64,000 nucleotides of DNA from Denitrificimonas halotolerans (GTDB taxonomy: Bacteria; Pseudomonadota; Gammaproteobacteria; Pseudomonadales; Pseudomonadaceae): positions 1 through 64,000 of the forward strand of contig NZ_JAXIVU010000008.1 of NCBI RefSeq assembly GCF_034259425.1, read 5' to 3'. The notes beneath the pieces were generated by a model. It was not told the origin of the DNA and searched no databases. It worked only from the letters and a program-made list of their open reading frames with translations. Positions 52,623-61,555 of the stretch are shown in pieces. The first letter of the stretch is position 1. Every line of letters begins with the position of its first letter. Position numbers and translations under genes: made by a program.

Positions 52623-53040
52623 GTCTAACCTCCGGCTGAATCACACAAAGCTCATTTGCTTGCTCAGCATCAATATAGGTTTTTATTTCATTTTCCAGCT
52701 TTTTCTTCTCACCTGCACTCAACTTATCCTTACGCTTAGCCAAAGCATCAGCAAGAAAAATCACCTTACCCTCGGCATAGTAAAAAACGAGTCGCACATC
52801 GCCTTTGCGTAATCGCCAGATCACGCGATTAACGCCTTTATAGACAAACTCGTGCAGCTGATGGTTTTGTTTCTTATCGTAAAAGCTTTCTAGCGGCTGG
52901 CCCGTTTGAGCCACCTGCAACAGTTTATCTAACGCAGACAGCGCAGCTTTGCTATCTACCTGATTGCTTCGCCCTAAAATAACAATTTGCTCTAAAAAAT
53001 AGCACGTATCAGGATCATCAGAAGCACACCGCGCCACCAT
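52612..53040 (-). CDS. higB: HigB/RelE-superfamily toxin
   Basis: 142-aa toxin, first gene of the operon (toxin-before-antitoxin order, as in HigBA). The RelE/Gp49-like core is seen in LHEFVYKGVNRVIWRLRKGD followed by VRLVFYYAEGKVIFLADALAK, then the helical KRKDKLSAGEKKKLENEI segment with conserved Lys/Lys-Lys. Predicted to be a ribosome-dependent mRNA endonuclease. About 40 residues longer than E. coli-type HigB, close to the larger TAC-associated toxins. ATG 53040 with GGTGAT upstream. No upstream palindromic operator was recognised. Confidence 0.82.
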   Translation of the reverse strand: MVARCASDDPDTCYFLEQIVILGRSNQVDSKAALSALDKLLQVAQTGQPLESFYDKKQNHQLHEFVYKGVNRVIWRLRKGDVRLVFYYAEGKVIFLADALAKRKDKLSAGEKKKLENEIKTYIDAEQANELCVIQPEVRHAK

Positions 53041-53184
53041 ATACGATCACCCATAAACACTGGCTTGGGCGGGCACCACTGCGGGTGCTGGAAAACAACC
53101 TGCTTTGTATGCTTCCGGTAAACCCATGAAAACACAACAAATAACTATGTACGCGCTACGGTAACAAATGAATACACGGAAAAT

Positions 53185-53694
53185 TTAATTGATTGTCCAA
53201 CGCATATCAGGTTTCAAGCTGCCTTGATGCACAACACATGGGTGTGCATCCACAGCTTTGAGCCTTTGCTTAAGTTTTTGCAATACATCTGCTGGGTCTA
53301 TAAATTTTAGTCTGTGCTGATTTTGTTCCATGTGCAAAACAACCCTAAACTTTTTGGCTTTTAATGCTTGTTTAGCTAACTCCTTTTCGTGAGGATCGTT
53401 TGCATTACAACTGGCAGCAACAAGCCCTGCTAAAGTGTCACGCACCTTAAGTGCTACAGTTTCTCCCAGATCACTGGGCTTGATTCGCTCTGTATCAGGA
53501 TGACGATAATCTTTCACTTCGATGAGCCAAGCGGTTTTTTGAGTGTTATCTAAATAAATAAAATCAACCGCCTTGATGCCGTTAGCGATACCAATAAACT
53601 GCTTGCGGTAAAAAGCCCAGGTGTCGTATTGACTTGCTAATGAGCCATCATCTGTTTCAAACGTAAATGTTAAGGTTCCTTCCTGAATGTCCAC
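53185..53694 (-). CDS. Candidate PD-(D/E)XK nuclease paired with an ATPase
   Basis: 169-aa protein. The segment IKAVDFIYLDNTQKTAWLIE followed by VKDYR (about 40-65) has the D...E-x-K spacing of PD-(D/E)XK nucleases (Asp in VDFI, then E-V-K). The rest is helical with many Lys residues and no other domain. Its GTG start follows the ATPase stop directly (TAA then GTG, no gap), so the two proteins are made at linked rates. I know no named family for it; nuclease activity is an inference from the motif. It may be the effector of a two-gene anti-phage module. Confidence 0.6.
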   Translation of the reverse strand: MDIQEGTLTFTFETDDGSLASQYDTWAFYRKQFIGIANGIKAVDFIYLDNTQKTAWLIEVKDYRHPDTERIKPSDLGETVALKVRDTLAGLVAASCNANDPHEKELAKQALKAKKFRVVLHMEQNQHRLKFIDPADVLQKLKQRLKAVDAHPCVVHQGSLKPDMRWTIN

Positions 53695-54744
53695 TTATAG
53701 CTCCAAGTAACGATCTGACTGCTGCAGGGCTTCATCCAGCATGACTAATGTTTGCAGTCCTTCCAACTCATCAGCCTGCTCTATGCTGACACTGTCATCT
53801 TCTGTTTTTAATGCAAAATAACGCTGAGTGAAATTTTTAGATTTTTTCTGTGCCGCTATAATTTCCAGCTCACGCAATAAAAACAGTGAGTGTGTCGCAA
53901 TAAATACTTGAATACCGTTTGAAGCCAATGAATAAATAACCTCAGCAATCAGCTTGATCAGCTTGGGGTTGAGGTTAGCTTCAGGCTCATCCCAAAAAAC
54001 GTAACCATTTTCTTGCAATACACCATTACAAATAAGCTGAGCCAGCATAGCCAGTTTACGTAAGCCTTCAGAAACAAGCTGCATTTCCATATTGCCAGCA
54101 CCTGGTACGCTTAAATAAAAACGACCACTTTTATCAAGAAACACCTTTCCGCCCATGGCTTGCTCAAGGGGTTCAAGCAATTCATTTATGGCGGCGGCAC
54201 GACGACCTTTAAGCTGTGGTACACCTAAGTGCACACAGGTATCGCGCCATGTTTCCTCAAAAGGCACATAATGCATGTCATATAAAGCAACAAAGCCTGG
54301 ATAAATGGTCATAAGCTCGCGAGTTGGAATAAACAGCGCCCGCTTCGCAATCCATTGTTTGGGTAAGCAATCAAGCTGAACATCACTTTGCGCATTTGTA
54401 GCGAAGTTAATGCCTACATCAAAATCTGCATTATCAAAACTTAGTGCAACCTCACAACGTGCACGGCCTTGTTTACGGCTGGCTAAACGCCCTAAAGCAT
54501 CGGGCTTAAACACCCCCAGCAGTTTTTCAGCGTAAGCTTTTTGCAGATAAGTCTTAGTGGGTGCACCTTGAGCAGGCTTGCGGCTGGCTTCTTCGCTGGT
54601 AGCTATCAACGAATAGGCCATTTTCATTAAATGGGTTTTTCCTGTGCCGTTTTCACCGACAAAGACATTCAAGCCAGCAGCAAAATCAAGTACATGCCCA
54701 TTGGGGAAAAGCGTTAGGTTTTTAATGTTGAGCTGCTTGAGCAC
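53695..54744 (-). CDS. AAA15/ABC-type ATPase (RecF/OLD-like), defence candidate
   Basis: 349-aa SMC/RecF-like ATPase. Walker A FVGENGTGKTHLMK (about 28-41), ABC-signature-like SEGLRKLAMLAQLI, Walker B YVFWDEPEANLNPKL, and H-loop VFIATHSLFLLREL. The coiled-coil arm of larger SMC proteins is replaced by a ~120-residue insert. ATPases of this class act as sensors in PARIS (AriA), Septu (PtuA), Gabija and retron systems, partnered with a nuclease or toxin. Here the partner is the abutting PD-(D/E)XK-like gene. GTG start with GAGG nine bases upstream. Role in defence is inferred. Confidence 0.8.
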   Translation of the reverse strand: MLKQLNIKNLTLFPNGHVLDFAAGLNVFVGENGTGKTHLMKMAYSLIATSEEASRKPAQGAPTKTYLQKAYAEKLLGVFKPDALGRLASRKQGRARCEVALSFDNADFDVGINFATNAQSDVQLDCLPKQWIAKRALFIPTRELMTIYPGFVALYDMHYVPFEETWRDTCVHLGVPQLKGRRAAAINELLEPLEQAMGGKVFLDKSGRFYLSVPGAGNMEMQLVSEGLRKLAMLAQLICNGVLQENGYVFWDEPEANLNPKLIKLIAEVIYSLASNGIQVFIATHSLFLLRELEIIAAQKKSKNFTQRYFALKTEDDSVSIEQADELEGLQTLVMLDEALQQSDRYLEL

Positions 54745-54848
54745 AATAAGCTGCCTCTATTTTAATGAGTACAAAAGAGTTTGCCACGGAAGAACACACA
54801 AAGCACAGAAGGTTAAGCAAAAGATAAGCTAAATGCTCACACTGCTGA

Positions 54849-55439
54849 CTATTCCAACCCCATACCAGCCAACATTTGAGCATTTACCTTGTGCACATCA
54901 TATTTTTCCTCTGCAATGCTGCGTGAGCGCTGCCCCATTTGCGCCATAAGCTGTGGCTGCTCAATAAAACGCAGCATTGCTTGCGCTAATGCATCGGCAT
55001 CTTTAATAGGCACTAAAAAACCATTATCACCATCCACCACAGTTTCACGACAGCCCGGTGCATCCGTGGTAATCACAGCGCGCCCCATTGCCATAGCTTC
55101 TAACACCGTGCGCGGTGTGCCCTCTCGGTAAGATGGCAACACATAAACTGAACACTCAGCAATCGCTGGACGAACATCACTTAAGCGGCCTAGGAAATTA
55201 ATCGTACCCGCAGCAATCCAGCTATCAAGCTCTGGCTGAGTGATGGTATTGGGGTTCGCATCAATCCAACCGACTAGATCAAATTGCGTGTCAGGATAAC
55301 GCTGCTTTACTTGCTGCGCGGCTTGTACATATTCACGTACACCTTTATCGCCTAGCAAACGAGCAATCAATAAAAAGCGCGGCGCGCTCTCTGTAGACAG
55401 CGGAGCCACTTCAAATTGTGCAACATCCACACCGGAGCC
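54849..55439 (-). repeat. 591-bp direct repeat, right copy
   Basis: The 3' 591 bp of the glycosyltransferase gene is repeated in the same orientation at 48991-49581. The two copies have the same length from stop codon to break point with no indels. By eye they agree at roughly 85% of bases. Homology does not extend past the stop codon on one side or past the GSG codons on the other. Confidence 0.8.
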
Positions 55440-55976
55440 ATTGACCACACAAGATTGAGCCGCCGAACTCAGAATATTCAGCTGACGAAATAACGCCTCA
55501 TCATCAGGGTTCTGAAAAAACACTGTGTGGCTACGTTTTAAAGCCGTACGATACAGCCCCTGCACCAAAGCCCTCACCTTACTGCGCTGGCCATCATCCT
55601 CACCGATAAAAGCAAAGCCTAAGCCTGTAATTAAAGCAAAACGCTGTGGCACCCGCGCTAACCAAGCCGCCAAAGTGCCATAAATAACCGGCTTGATGGT
55701 ATAGCCCAGCACACACTGCGGTTTAATCTGACGCATCAATCGCCATAGGGCCAACATGGCTCTTAAATCAGCCAGAGGATTCATACCCGCACGCTGCATG
55801 GGAACATCGTGAGCAAGCACACCGAGCTTATTCAACTCGGCCATCACTTCGGCATTTGCCGTTAACTCAGGCGCAGCCACATGTACAGTTAAACCTTTGC
55901 TCAGCAGTGCTTGGATAAGGGGTTTGCGAAAAACGATTAAAGAATCTGCAAAGCCAGCAATCAGTAAAAACTTCAT
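54849..55976 (-). CDS. GT4 family glycosyltransferase (intact copy)
   Basis: 375-aa GT-B fold glycosyltransferase. The N-terminal acceptor domain (MKFLLIAGFADSLIVFRKPL) is followed by the donor domain with APRFLLIARLLGDKGVREYV, INFLGRLSDVRP and SYREGTPRTVLEAMAMGRAV containing the E-x7-E region that contacts the nucleotide sugar. Probably adds the second sugar to lipid-linked diNAcBac, as PglA-type enzymes do; donor unknown. Its stop codon and the truncated copy at 48991-49581 bound the inserted block. It is separated from the Wzy-like gene by two bases. Confidence 0.88.
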   Translation of the reverse strand: MKFLLIAGFADSLIVFRKPLIQALLSKGLTVHVAAPELTANAEVMAELNKLGVLAHDVPMQRAGMNPLADLRAMLALWRLMRQIKPQCVLGYTIKPVIYGTLAAWLARVPQRFALITGLGFAFIGEDDGQRSKVRALVQGLYRTALKRSHTVFFQNPDDEALFRQLNILSSAAQSCVVNGSGVDVAQFEVAPLSTESAPRFLLIARLLGDKGVREYVQAAQQVKQRYPDTQFDLVGWIDANPNTITQPELDSWIAAGTINFLGRLSDVRPAIAECSVYVLPSYREGTPRTVLEAMAMGRAVITTDAPGCRETVVDGDNGFLVPIKDADALAQAMLRFIEQPQLMAQMGQRSRSIAEEKYDVHKVNAQMLAGMGLE

Positions 55977-55978
55977 GT

Positions 55979-57166
55979 TTATTTAAACCTTGGGCCGCGA
56001 GGCAAGCGATTTGCAGATGCAGTTGTAGTAACAGCCGGTGCTGGCTTACGTTCTTTACCTATCAGCGAGATCAGTAAGAAAATGAGCATAGGCGTAAACA
56101 TCCATTTTTGTCGCATGGCAATACCTAAGTTAGCACTTGTCATTGCTAACACTACCCACGCTAAACTTGCATATACCCACATAAACATACGATTCTCAGC
56201 AAATACCTGCACTTTCTTCTTAAATAACGAATAGCCACCAGCAATAAACAAATAGAGTAAAATTAAGTTATCAAGTGCCGCAGCTAAAGCAGTTATTGAT
56301 CGAGCTTCAAAAATTAAAGGTCGAAACATATAAGTAAACAATTGCATCGGTAGGCTCATGCTAGAAATATCTACCCCACCACCGCCTTCCATATTGTGAG
56401 ACTGCCGATTTTCTACATAGTCCATAATACCCTCAGCACTAGTAGGATCTGAAACACCTGCATACTGCAAAGCAAAAGGCACCATCACTGCTGCACCAAC
56501 CATTGCGACAACACCTAACACTAGACGTTTAGCCAGATTGGTTTTCTTATCAAACATTACTGATACGGCTAGACCTATAACCATCATGCCAGCCATGTGT
56601 GGGCGAACTGTAAGCATAAAAAAAACAGCCAATACCATCAGCCACACTCGCTTGTTTAACTGCAAAGCAGCCCACATTGCTAAGCCCATGGCTAAAAACG
56701 AAATTGCATCTTTACCAATTGCTGATGACCAAAAACTCACTGAAGGCAAAAACACAATTATAGTTGCGAGCATTTTTAATAAATTAGACTTATTTCTTGT
56801 CGCCTGCTGCAAAGCTCTATCAAAAGCAAGGAGCCCGATCGAACCGAAAATATTAAAAACTAAAAAACAACTTAATATGCCAAAACCTAGCCCGTGTACT
56901 AATATACTCGTTAAGCCGTCTACAGCTGCAGTGCCAAATTCAAAATCAAAACGACCAATGACTGCTTTTCTATAGTAAGCAACAGAATCACCACCAAACT
57001 TTGTTACATAAGCCAAATAAATTAAGCAAAAAGCAGTATGCCAAAAATAAATTAAAAGCCCACGTTTATTTGACGACTTAAACACACCTGATATTTTCGC
57101 TGTTAAAAAAGCACCAGCAAGAAAAACTATAAAAGCACTGATAATCGACCAAGAGTTTTCAAACAT
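55979..57166 (-). CDS. Wzy/EpsG-like polysaccharide polymerase, multi-pass membrane
   Basis: 395-aa integral membrane protein with about 9-11 helices. SFWSSAIGKDAISFLAMGLA resembles the conserved region of EpsG/Wzy-type proteins (S-x-x-x-G-K-D). A long periplasmic loop (about 235-280: SDPTSAEGIMDYVENRQSHN) precedes the C-terminal helices, as in O-antigen polymerases. It probably polymerises or ligates repeat units of the locus's glycan. Such proteins diverge strongly, so polymerase against O-oligosaccharyltransferase is not settled. Two bases from the GT4 gene, 25 bp from the asnB-like gene. Confidence 0.7.
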   Translation of the reverse strand: MFENSWSIISAFIVFLAGAFLTAKISGVFKSSNKRGLLIYFWHTAFCLIYLAYVTKFGGDSVAYYRKAVIGRFDFEFGTAAVDGLTSILVHGLGFGILSCFLVFNIFGSIGLLAFDRALQQATRNKSNLLKMLATIIVFLPSVSFWSSAIGKDAISFLAMGLAMWAALQLNKRVWLMVLAVFFMLTVRPHMAGMMVIGLAVSVMFDKKTNLAKRLVLGVVAMVGAAVMVPFALQYAGVSDPTSAEGIMDYVENRQSHNMEGGGGVDISSMSLPMQLFTYMFRPLIFEARSITALAAALDNLILLYLFIAGGYSLFKKKVQVFAENRMFMWVYASLAWVVLAMTSANLGIAMRQKWMFTPMLIFLLISLIGKERKPAPAVTTTASANRLPRGPRFK

Positions 57167-57191
57167 AAAATCACTTTTTATTAAAAATAAA

Positions 57192-59150
57192 TTACTGGTT
57201 TTCTAACCACGCTTGAAACATCAAGATATTCCAAAGATGATACTGCCAGTTCTTTTTGCCGCTTAAATGTTCAAGCCACATCGTTCGTATTGGTGCCGGA
57301 TGAAAATACCCTTCTTGCCTTAAACGTTTTTCATCGAGCAAAGCTTCAGCCCATTCCCGTAAAGGCCCGCGCAGCCAACTTGCTAACGGAATGCCGAAAC
57401 CGGCCTTAGGTCTTTCAATTAAATCTTTTGGCACATATTTATATAAAACTTGTCTTAATACCCACTTGCCTTGTCCATTACGGATTTTATATTCAAGAGG
57501 CATTTTCCACGCCAACTCGACAACACGGTGATCCAACATAGGTGTGCGGGTTTCTAAGCTGCTAGCCATTGCAGCCCGGTCAACCTTAACCAAAATATCA
57601 TCGGACATGTAAGTCTGAGCATCCATTGCCATCATTGCATGCTCTAAACAGTCAGTTTTTGGCCAAGCAGAAGGATCTGTGAGAAGTGTAATGGGTTCTT
57701 GGCCATTAATCACAACGCTAGCTGGGTCTGTCCAGTGACTTGTGAGCTGTCTATAAAAAGCTTCTCCGCTAGACAGTGTTAACACTTCTGAAAGTTTACG
57801 AGCCTTTTCACCAGGTATAGATAACTGAAGCTTTTTAGGTAGAACGGGTTTGGCAAATTCAAACAGTTTATCCCAACTGTTTGGTGATAAAGAACGTAAT
57901 CCTCCTGCAGCTAAATGCCTTACAAAACTAGGCATCTTCTGTACAGGTCCCCAAACTTTTTGAGCTGCAACGTAACGATTATAGCCGCCGAACAGCTCAT
58001 CACCTGCATCACCACTCAGCGCAACAGAAACATGTTGTTTAGCTAACTGACTGACTAGAAAAGTGGGAATCTGCGAGCTATCTGCAAACGGTTCGCAATA
58101 CATGTTGGCTAAATTAGGAATGACAGATAAAGCATCATCTGGTTGTACATAAAGTTCTGTATGTGCTGTACCAAGATGCTTAGCAACTGCCTTTGCATGC
58201 TCCGCTTCATTATAGCCAGGCTCATTAAAGCCCAAAGTAAATGTACGCACAGGCATATCAGATTGTGCTTGCATCAAAGCAACAATTGTTGAGCTGTCTA
58301 CCCCACCACTCAAAAATGCACCTAGGGGTACATCAGCGAGCATTTGATCAGCAACACTCTTCTTAAGCTGCTCCTCTAAAGCATCAACTGCTGCTTCTGG
58401 GCTACCAACAAAAGGATTAGCCAACCCTTGTTCAACCACATTATTTAAAGACCAATAAGGCTTAGGAGTAGCAGCCTTAGATTGGCTCAAGTCGCCTTGC
58501 AAGGGGATTTGCAGTACATGGCCGGGCATCAGCTTTTGAATGCCCTTATAAATGCTATAAGGCGCAGGGATATAACAGTGGCGTAATAATAAAGTTAAAG
58601 CATCACGATCAATGACTGCCTCAAACTCAGGATGTGCTTTTATAGATTTAAGTTCAGATGCAAAAATCAATAAATCGTTAGACCAACCCCAGTACAGTGG
58701 CTTCTCACCCATGCGGTCACGAGCCAGCGTTAACACTTGCTCTTGCTTATCCCACACAGCAATTGCAAACATACCTATTGTTGCTTGCAAGGTTTTTTCG
58801 ATACCCCATGCAACAAAGCAAGCCAGTAAAGTTTCAGTGTCAGAATGTCCGCGCCAGTTTATTACCAAGCCAGACTCAGCAAGCTGTTTACGTAAGGATT
58901 GATGATTGTAAATCTCACCATTTAAAACAAGTACATACCGGCCACATTCGGAAATCATCGGCTGATTGCCAGCACTACTTAACTCCTGTACCGCTAACCG
59001 ACGATGCCCAAAAGCAAGGCCGAGCAAACTGTCCAGCCAAAATCCACCTGCATCTGGACCACGATGTTGAATTGAAAAATTCATCTGTTCTATTACAGAC
59101 TGCATAGGAATTATAGAATGCGCATTAAAGAACCCATTTAAGCCACACAT
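57192..59150 (-). CDS. asnB: Asparagine synthase-like amidotransferase (intact)
   Basis: 652-aa class II amidotransferase. N-terminal glutaminase intact: nucleophile Cys2 in MCGLNGFFNAHS, HRGPDAGGFWL, GHRRLAVQELS, VLVLNGEIYNHQSL and GHSDTETLLACF. C-terminal synthetase domain: PP-loop FLSGGVDSSTIVALM and VALSGDAGDELFGGYNRYVA. In surface glycan loci such proteins (WbpS type) amidate uronic acid carboxyls on sugars, not aspartate. That role is likely here from context. Two bases separate it from the upstream GT gene's stop. A paralogue at 61.6 kb has a defective glutaminase. Confidence 0.9.
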   Translation of the reverse strand: MCGLNGFFNAHSIIPMQSVIEQMNFSIQHRGPDAGGFWLDSLLGLAFGHRRLAVQELSSAGNQPMISECGRYVLVLNGEIYNHQSLRKQLAESGLVINWRGHSDTETLLACFVAWGIEKTLQATIGMFAIAVWDKQEQVLTLARDRMGEKPLYWGWSNDLLIFASELKSIKAHPEFEAVIDRDALTLLLRHCYIPAPYSIYKGIQKLMPGHVLQIPLQGDLSQSKAATPKPYWSLNNVVEQGLANPFVGSPEAAVDALEEQLKKSVADQMLADVPLGAFLSGGVDSSTIVALMQAQSDMPVRTFTLGFNEPGYNEAEHAKAVAKHLGTAHTELYVQPDDALSVIPNLANMYCEPFADSSQIPTFLVSQLAKQHVSVALSGDAGDELFGGYNRYVAAQKVWGPVQKMPSFVRHLAAGGLRSLSPNSWDKLFEFAKPVLPKKLQLSIPGEKARKLSEVLTLSSGEAFYRQLTSHWTDPASVVINGQEPITLLTDPSAWPKTDCLEHAMMAMDAQTYMSDDILVKVDRAAMASSLETRTPMLDHRVVELAWKMPLEYKIRNGQGKWVLRQVLYKYVPKDLIERPKAGFGIPLASWLRGPLREWAEALLDEKRLRQEGYFHPAPIRTMWLEHLSGKKNWQYHLWNILMFQAWLENQ

Positions 59151-59152
59151 AG

Positions 59153-60235
59153 TTAAGTTATATCGCTCTTGATTATTTCATGAAATGTATGAGCTAAAAT
59201 AGGTGCTTGGACTTGCAGAGAATACTTGGTTTCTACTGCTTCTCTTCCAGCATTACCAAGCTTTTTGCGTTCTTTATGTGAAGAAAGTAATACTTCCAAA
59301 GCTATGATCCACTCATCTGAAGTATCTGCAAGCAGACCACATTTACTGCCTTCAATAATATCCACATTAACTCCAACAGAAGAGCCAATCACAGGAACTG
59401 CGCAAGCCATATACTGAATCAATTTATAGCCACACTTACCTTTTTCCCATGGACCATCGGGTAACGGCATAATGCCAATATCCATTTTCCTGATAAGCTC
59501 TGATTCGGAAGCTTCACTCCAAGGCAAAACTTGTACGTCCAAGCCTTCTAGCTCAAGCGCAATATCAGCCGAAGCTCCAACTAACATAAGGCGTGCATTG
59601 TATTTATGACAGACTTCCAGCAAAGCATCGTAGATACCTACCACATATTTTTGTGTGGAAGGAGACCCTATCCAGCCAATAACTAAGCGCTGAGATACTA
59701 CATCTTCTTTAGGTATATAGCGTGAACTATCAACAACCGTCGGTATTACTTTGACGACTTCTGCACCGGCCTTGTGTGCACGCTCCGCTAAGTAAGTGTT
59801 ACCTGCAACCACACAGGCAGAACGCCTCATCACCACATCTATTTTTTTACCTAAAAACCTGCGAATCACTGGTTTAGGGGATAAATCATAGTTATGAAAA
59901 ATCGCATCGTCATAGTCCACTACATAACGCTTGCCAATTAAAGCTAAGAAACGTTCAAAAACTGATGGTAAATATGGGAAAAGCTCGTATTCAATCCAAA
60001 CTAAATCATAACGAAACACAGTACATAAAGTGAGCAAACGCTTAAAATAATAGCTCAAAATTGCTAAGCGTGAACGGCTACCTTTACTGTATAGATCTTT
60101 AAGGTAGGCCTCATCGAATAAGCTTTGAACAGTAAACTCAAAACCTTGCTGCTCAAGATAGGGTAGATATTGTAAAGTTCTTAGACGTGAGCTAGCACCC
60201 ATACGTGGGTATTTAGTAAGCAATAATACTTTCAT
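59153..60235 (-). CDS. GT4 family glycosyltransferase
   Basis: 360-aa GT-B glycosyltransferase. N-terminus MKVLLLTKYPRMGASSRLRT is typical of the GT4 proteins in which the A-S-S-R-L-R motif occurs; YVVDYDDAIFHNYDLSP follows, then the donor domain with LVIGWIGSPSTQKYV, and IGIMPLPDGPWEKGKCGYKL with PxxxGKCGYKxxQYMACAxPV. Donor and linkage are unknown. It overlaps the upstream GT gene by four bases and is followed by asnB after two. Confidence 0.85.
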   Translation of the reverse strand: MKVLLLTKYPRMGASSRLRTLQYLPYLEQQGFEFTVQSLFDEAYLKDLYSKGSRSRLAILSYYFKRLLTLCTVFRYDLVWIEYELFPYLPSVFERFLALIGKRYVVDYDDAIFHNYDLSPKPVIRRFLGKKIDVVMRRSACVVAGNTYLAERAHKAGAEVVKVIPTVVDSSRYIPKEDVVSQRLVIGWIGSPSTQKYVVGIYDALLEVCHKYNARLMLVGASADIALELEGLDVQVLPWSEASESELIRKMDIGIMPLPDGPWEKGKCGYKLIQYMACAVPVIGSSVGVNVDIIEGSKCGLLADTSDEWIIALEVLLSSHKERKKLGNAGREAVETKYSLQVQAPILAHTFHEIIKSDIT

Positions 60236-61461
60236 TTTCCAACCTGGCGCTGTTTAGTAGATTTAGCATCTAGTATTTTCTGATAAACAGCACGATAAGC
60301 TTCTATTCCATTTTCTAGAGAGAACACTACTTCCGCAGCATAGCGGCAACGTCTAGCCAATTCAGGGTCTTGCATTAAGATCTCCAGCTCATCTAAAGCT
60401 TGGTTCATATCGGCATCCGAACTGCTTTTAGCCAACACACCAACACGGTACCTTTCGATAATATGCGCCACATCACCAATACCAGCGTTGGCAATCACAG
60501 GTAAGCCACAACCGAGGATTTCTCCCATACGAGTAGGAGCACTTCCTATTTTTCCTAGCCCATCAGTAAAAAACATGACAGAAGCCGTTTGTGTTTGCAC
60601 AGCTTTATGTACTTCATGCGATGGCAAGGGATAAACTTTCAACCTAGACTGAAGATCTTGATCTCCGCCAATTGCTTTACGAACTATTTCAGGGTTATCA
60701 CGCGTAATCACTTCAAACTGGGCGTCAGGTTCACGCTTCGCTAACACTTTAAAACAAGCAGCTAACCAGTCCAAACGAAACCATCCACTGAGCACAGTAC
60801 CTAAACAGCTATATACCTTAGGTTGATTAGGCCGCTTAGATATAGGCACAAAACGATTAAGATCTGCGCAAGTTGAAATGACAGATATTTTCTGGTTTTG
60901 AAGCTCTTGCGGGTATTCTTTTTTAAGATGAACAACCGCAGCATGAGTAAGCGACACCACAGTTGCTGCACGGGCTAAGCATTTGCGTTCTGCCCGAACA
61001 AGTAATTTATGCATTATTGAATCGCGTTTAATTCGTCCAGCTGTTATTAACTCCTCTGGCCATAAAGCACGCATATCAAAAATAAAAGGGGTGCCTTTTA
61101 GCTTATTAACAACTAAAGCAACTATTGTTGGTAGATATGAACGAGCATGAATAATATCAGCATTACCACGTGATACCTCACGCAAGCATAAATAAAGAAA
61201 AACCAGCATACTCCAAGCTGGTGCTATCACTTTAGGTTTATACATAAAACGCTGTGGTAACCAATGAATACCATGAGTTTTACAATCAGCATCGACTCTC
61301 GCAACTGCTGTTTTATCTGCCAAGTCTTCAGGTTTTTCAAAACTGATTAGTGTGATTTTGTAATCAGACGACAAACCTCTTAAATAAGACAGTACTTGAC
61401 TTTGCCCAAGGGGTTCAAGCATTCCATTTCGAGTAATATAAAGAATGGCTGACTTACTCAT
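60232..61461 (-). CDS. GT4 family glycosyltransferase
   Basis: About 409-aa GT-B enzyme. MSKSAILYITRNGMLEPLGQ, then SQVLSYL at the start and DIIHARSYLPTIVA in the acceptor domain; the donor domain has FFTDGLGKIGSAPTRMGEIL and GCGLPVIANAGIGD. The ATG at 61461 gives the standard N-terminus; the frame extends upstream to 61536 without a good site. It overlaps the next gene by ATGA. Specificity not predictable; part of the glycan repeat-unit assembly set. Confidence 0.83.
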   Translation of the reverse strand: MSKSAILYITRNGMLEPLGQSQVLSYLRGLSSDYKITLISFEKPEDLADKTAVARVDADCKTHGIHWLPQRFMYKPKVIAPAWSMLVFLYLCLREVSRGNADIIHARSYLPTIVALVVNKLKGTPFIFDMRALWPEELITAGRIKRDSIMHKLLVRAERKCLARAATVVSLTHAAVVHLKKEYPQELQNQKISVISTCADLNRFVPISKRPNQPKVYSCLGTVLSGWFRLDWLAACFKVLAKREPDAQFEVITRDNPEIVRKAIGGDQDLQSRLKVYPLPSHEVHKAVQTQTASVMFFTDGLGKIGSAPTRMGEILGCGLPVIANAGIGDVAHIIERYRVGVLAKSSSDADMNQALDELEILMQDPELARRCRYAAEVVFSLENGIEAYRAVYQKILDAKSTKQRQVGK

Positions 61462-61555
61462 GCTAATAATTTCCCTGCATTTTTGAAAACATTTAAAAAT
61501 ATCTAAAAATAAAGACTTTTGCTGAGCATTCAGCACTGTACGTTAATAATATAAA

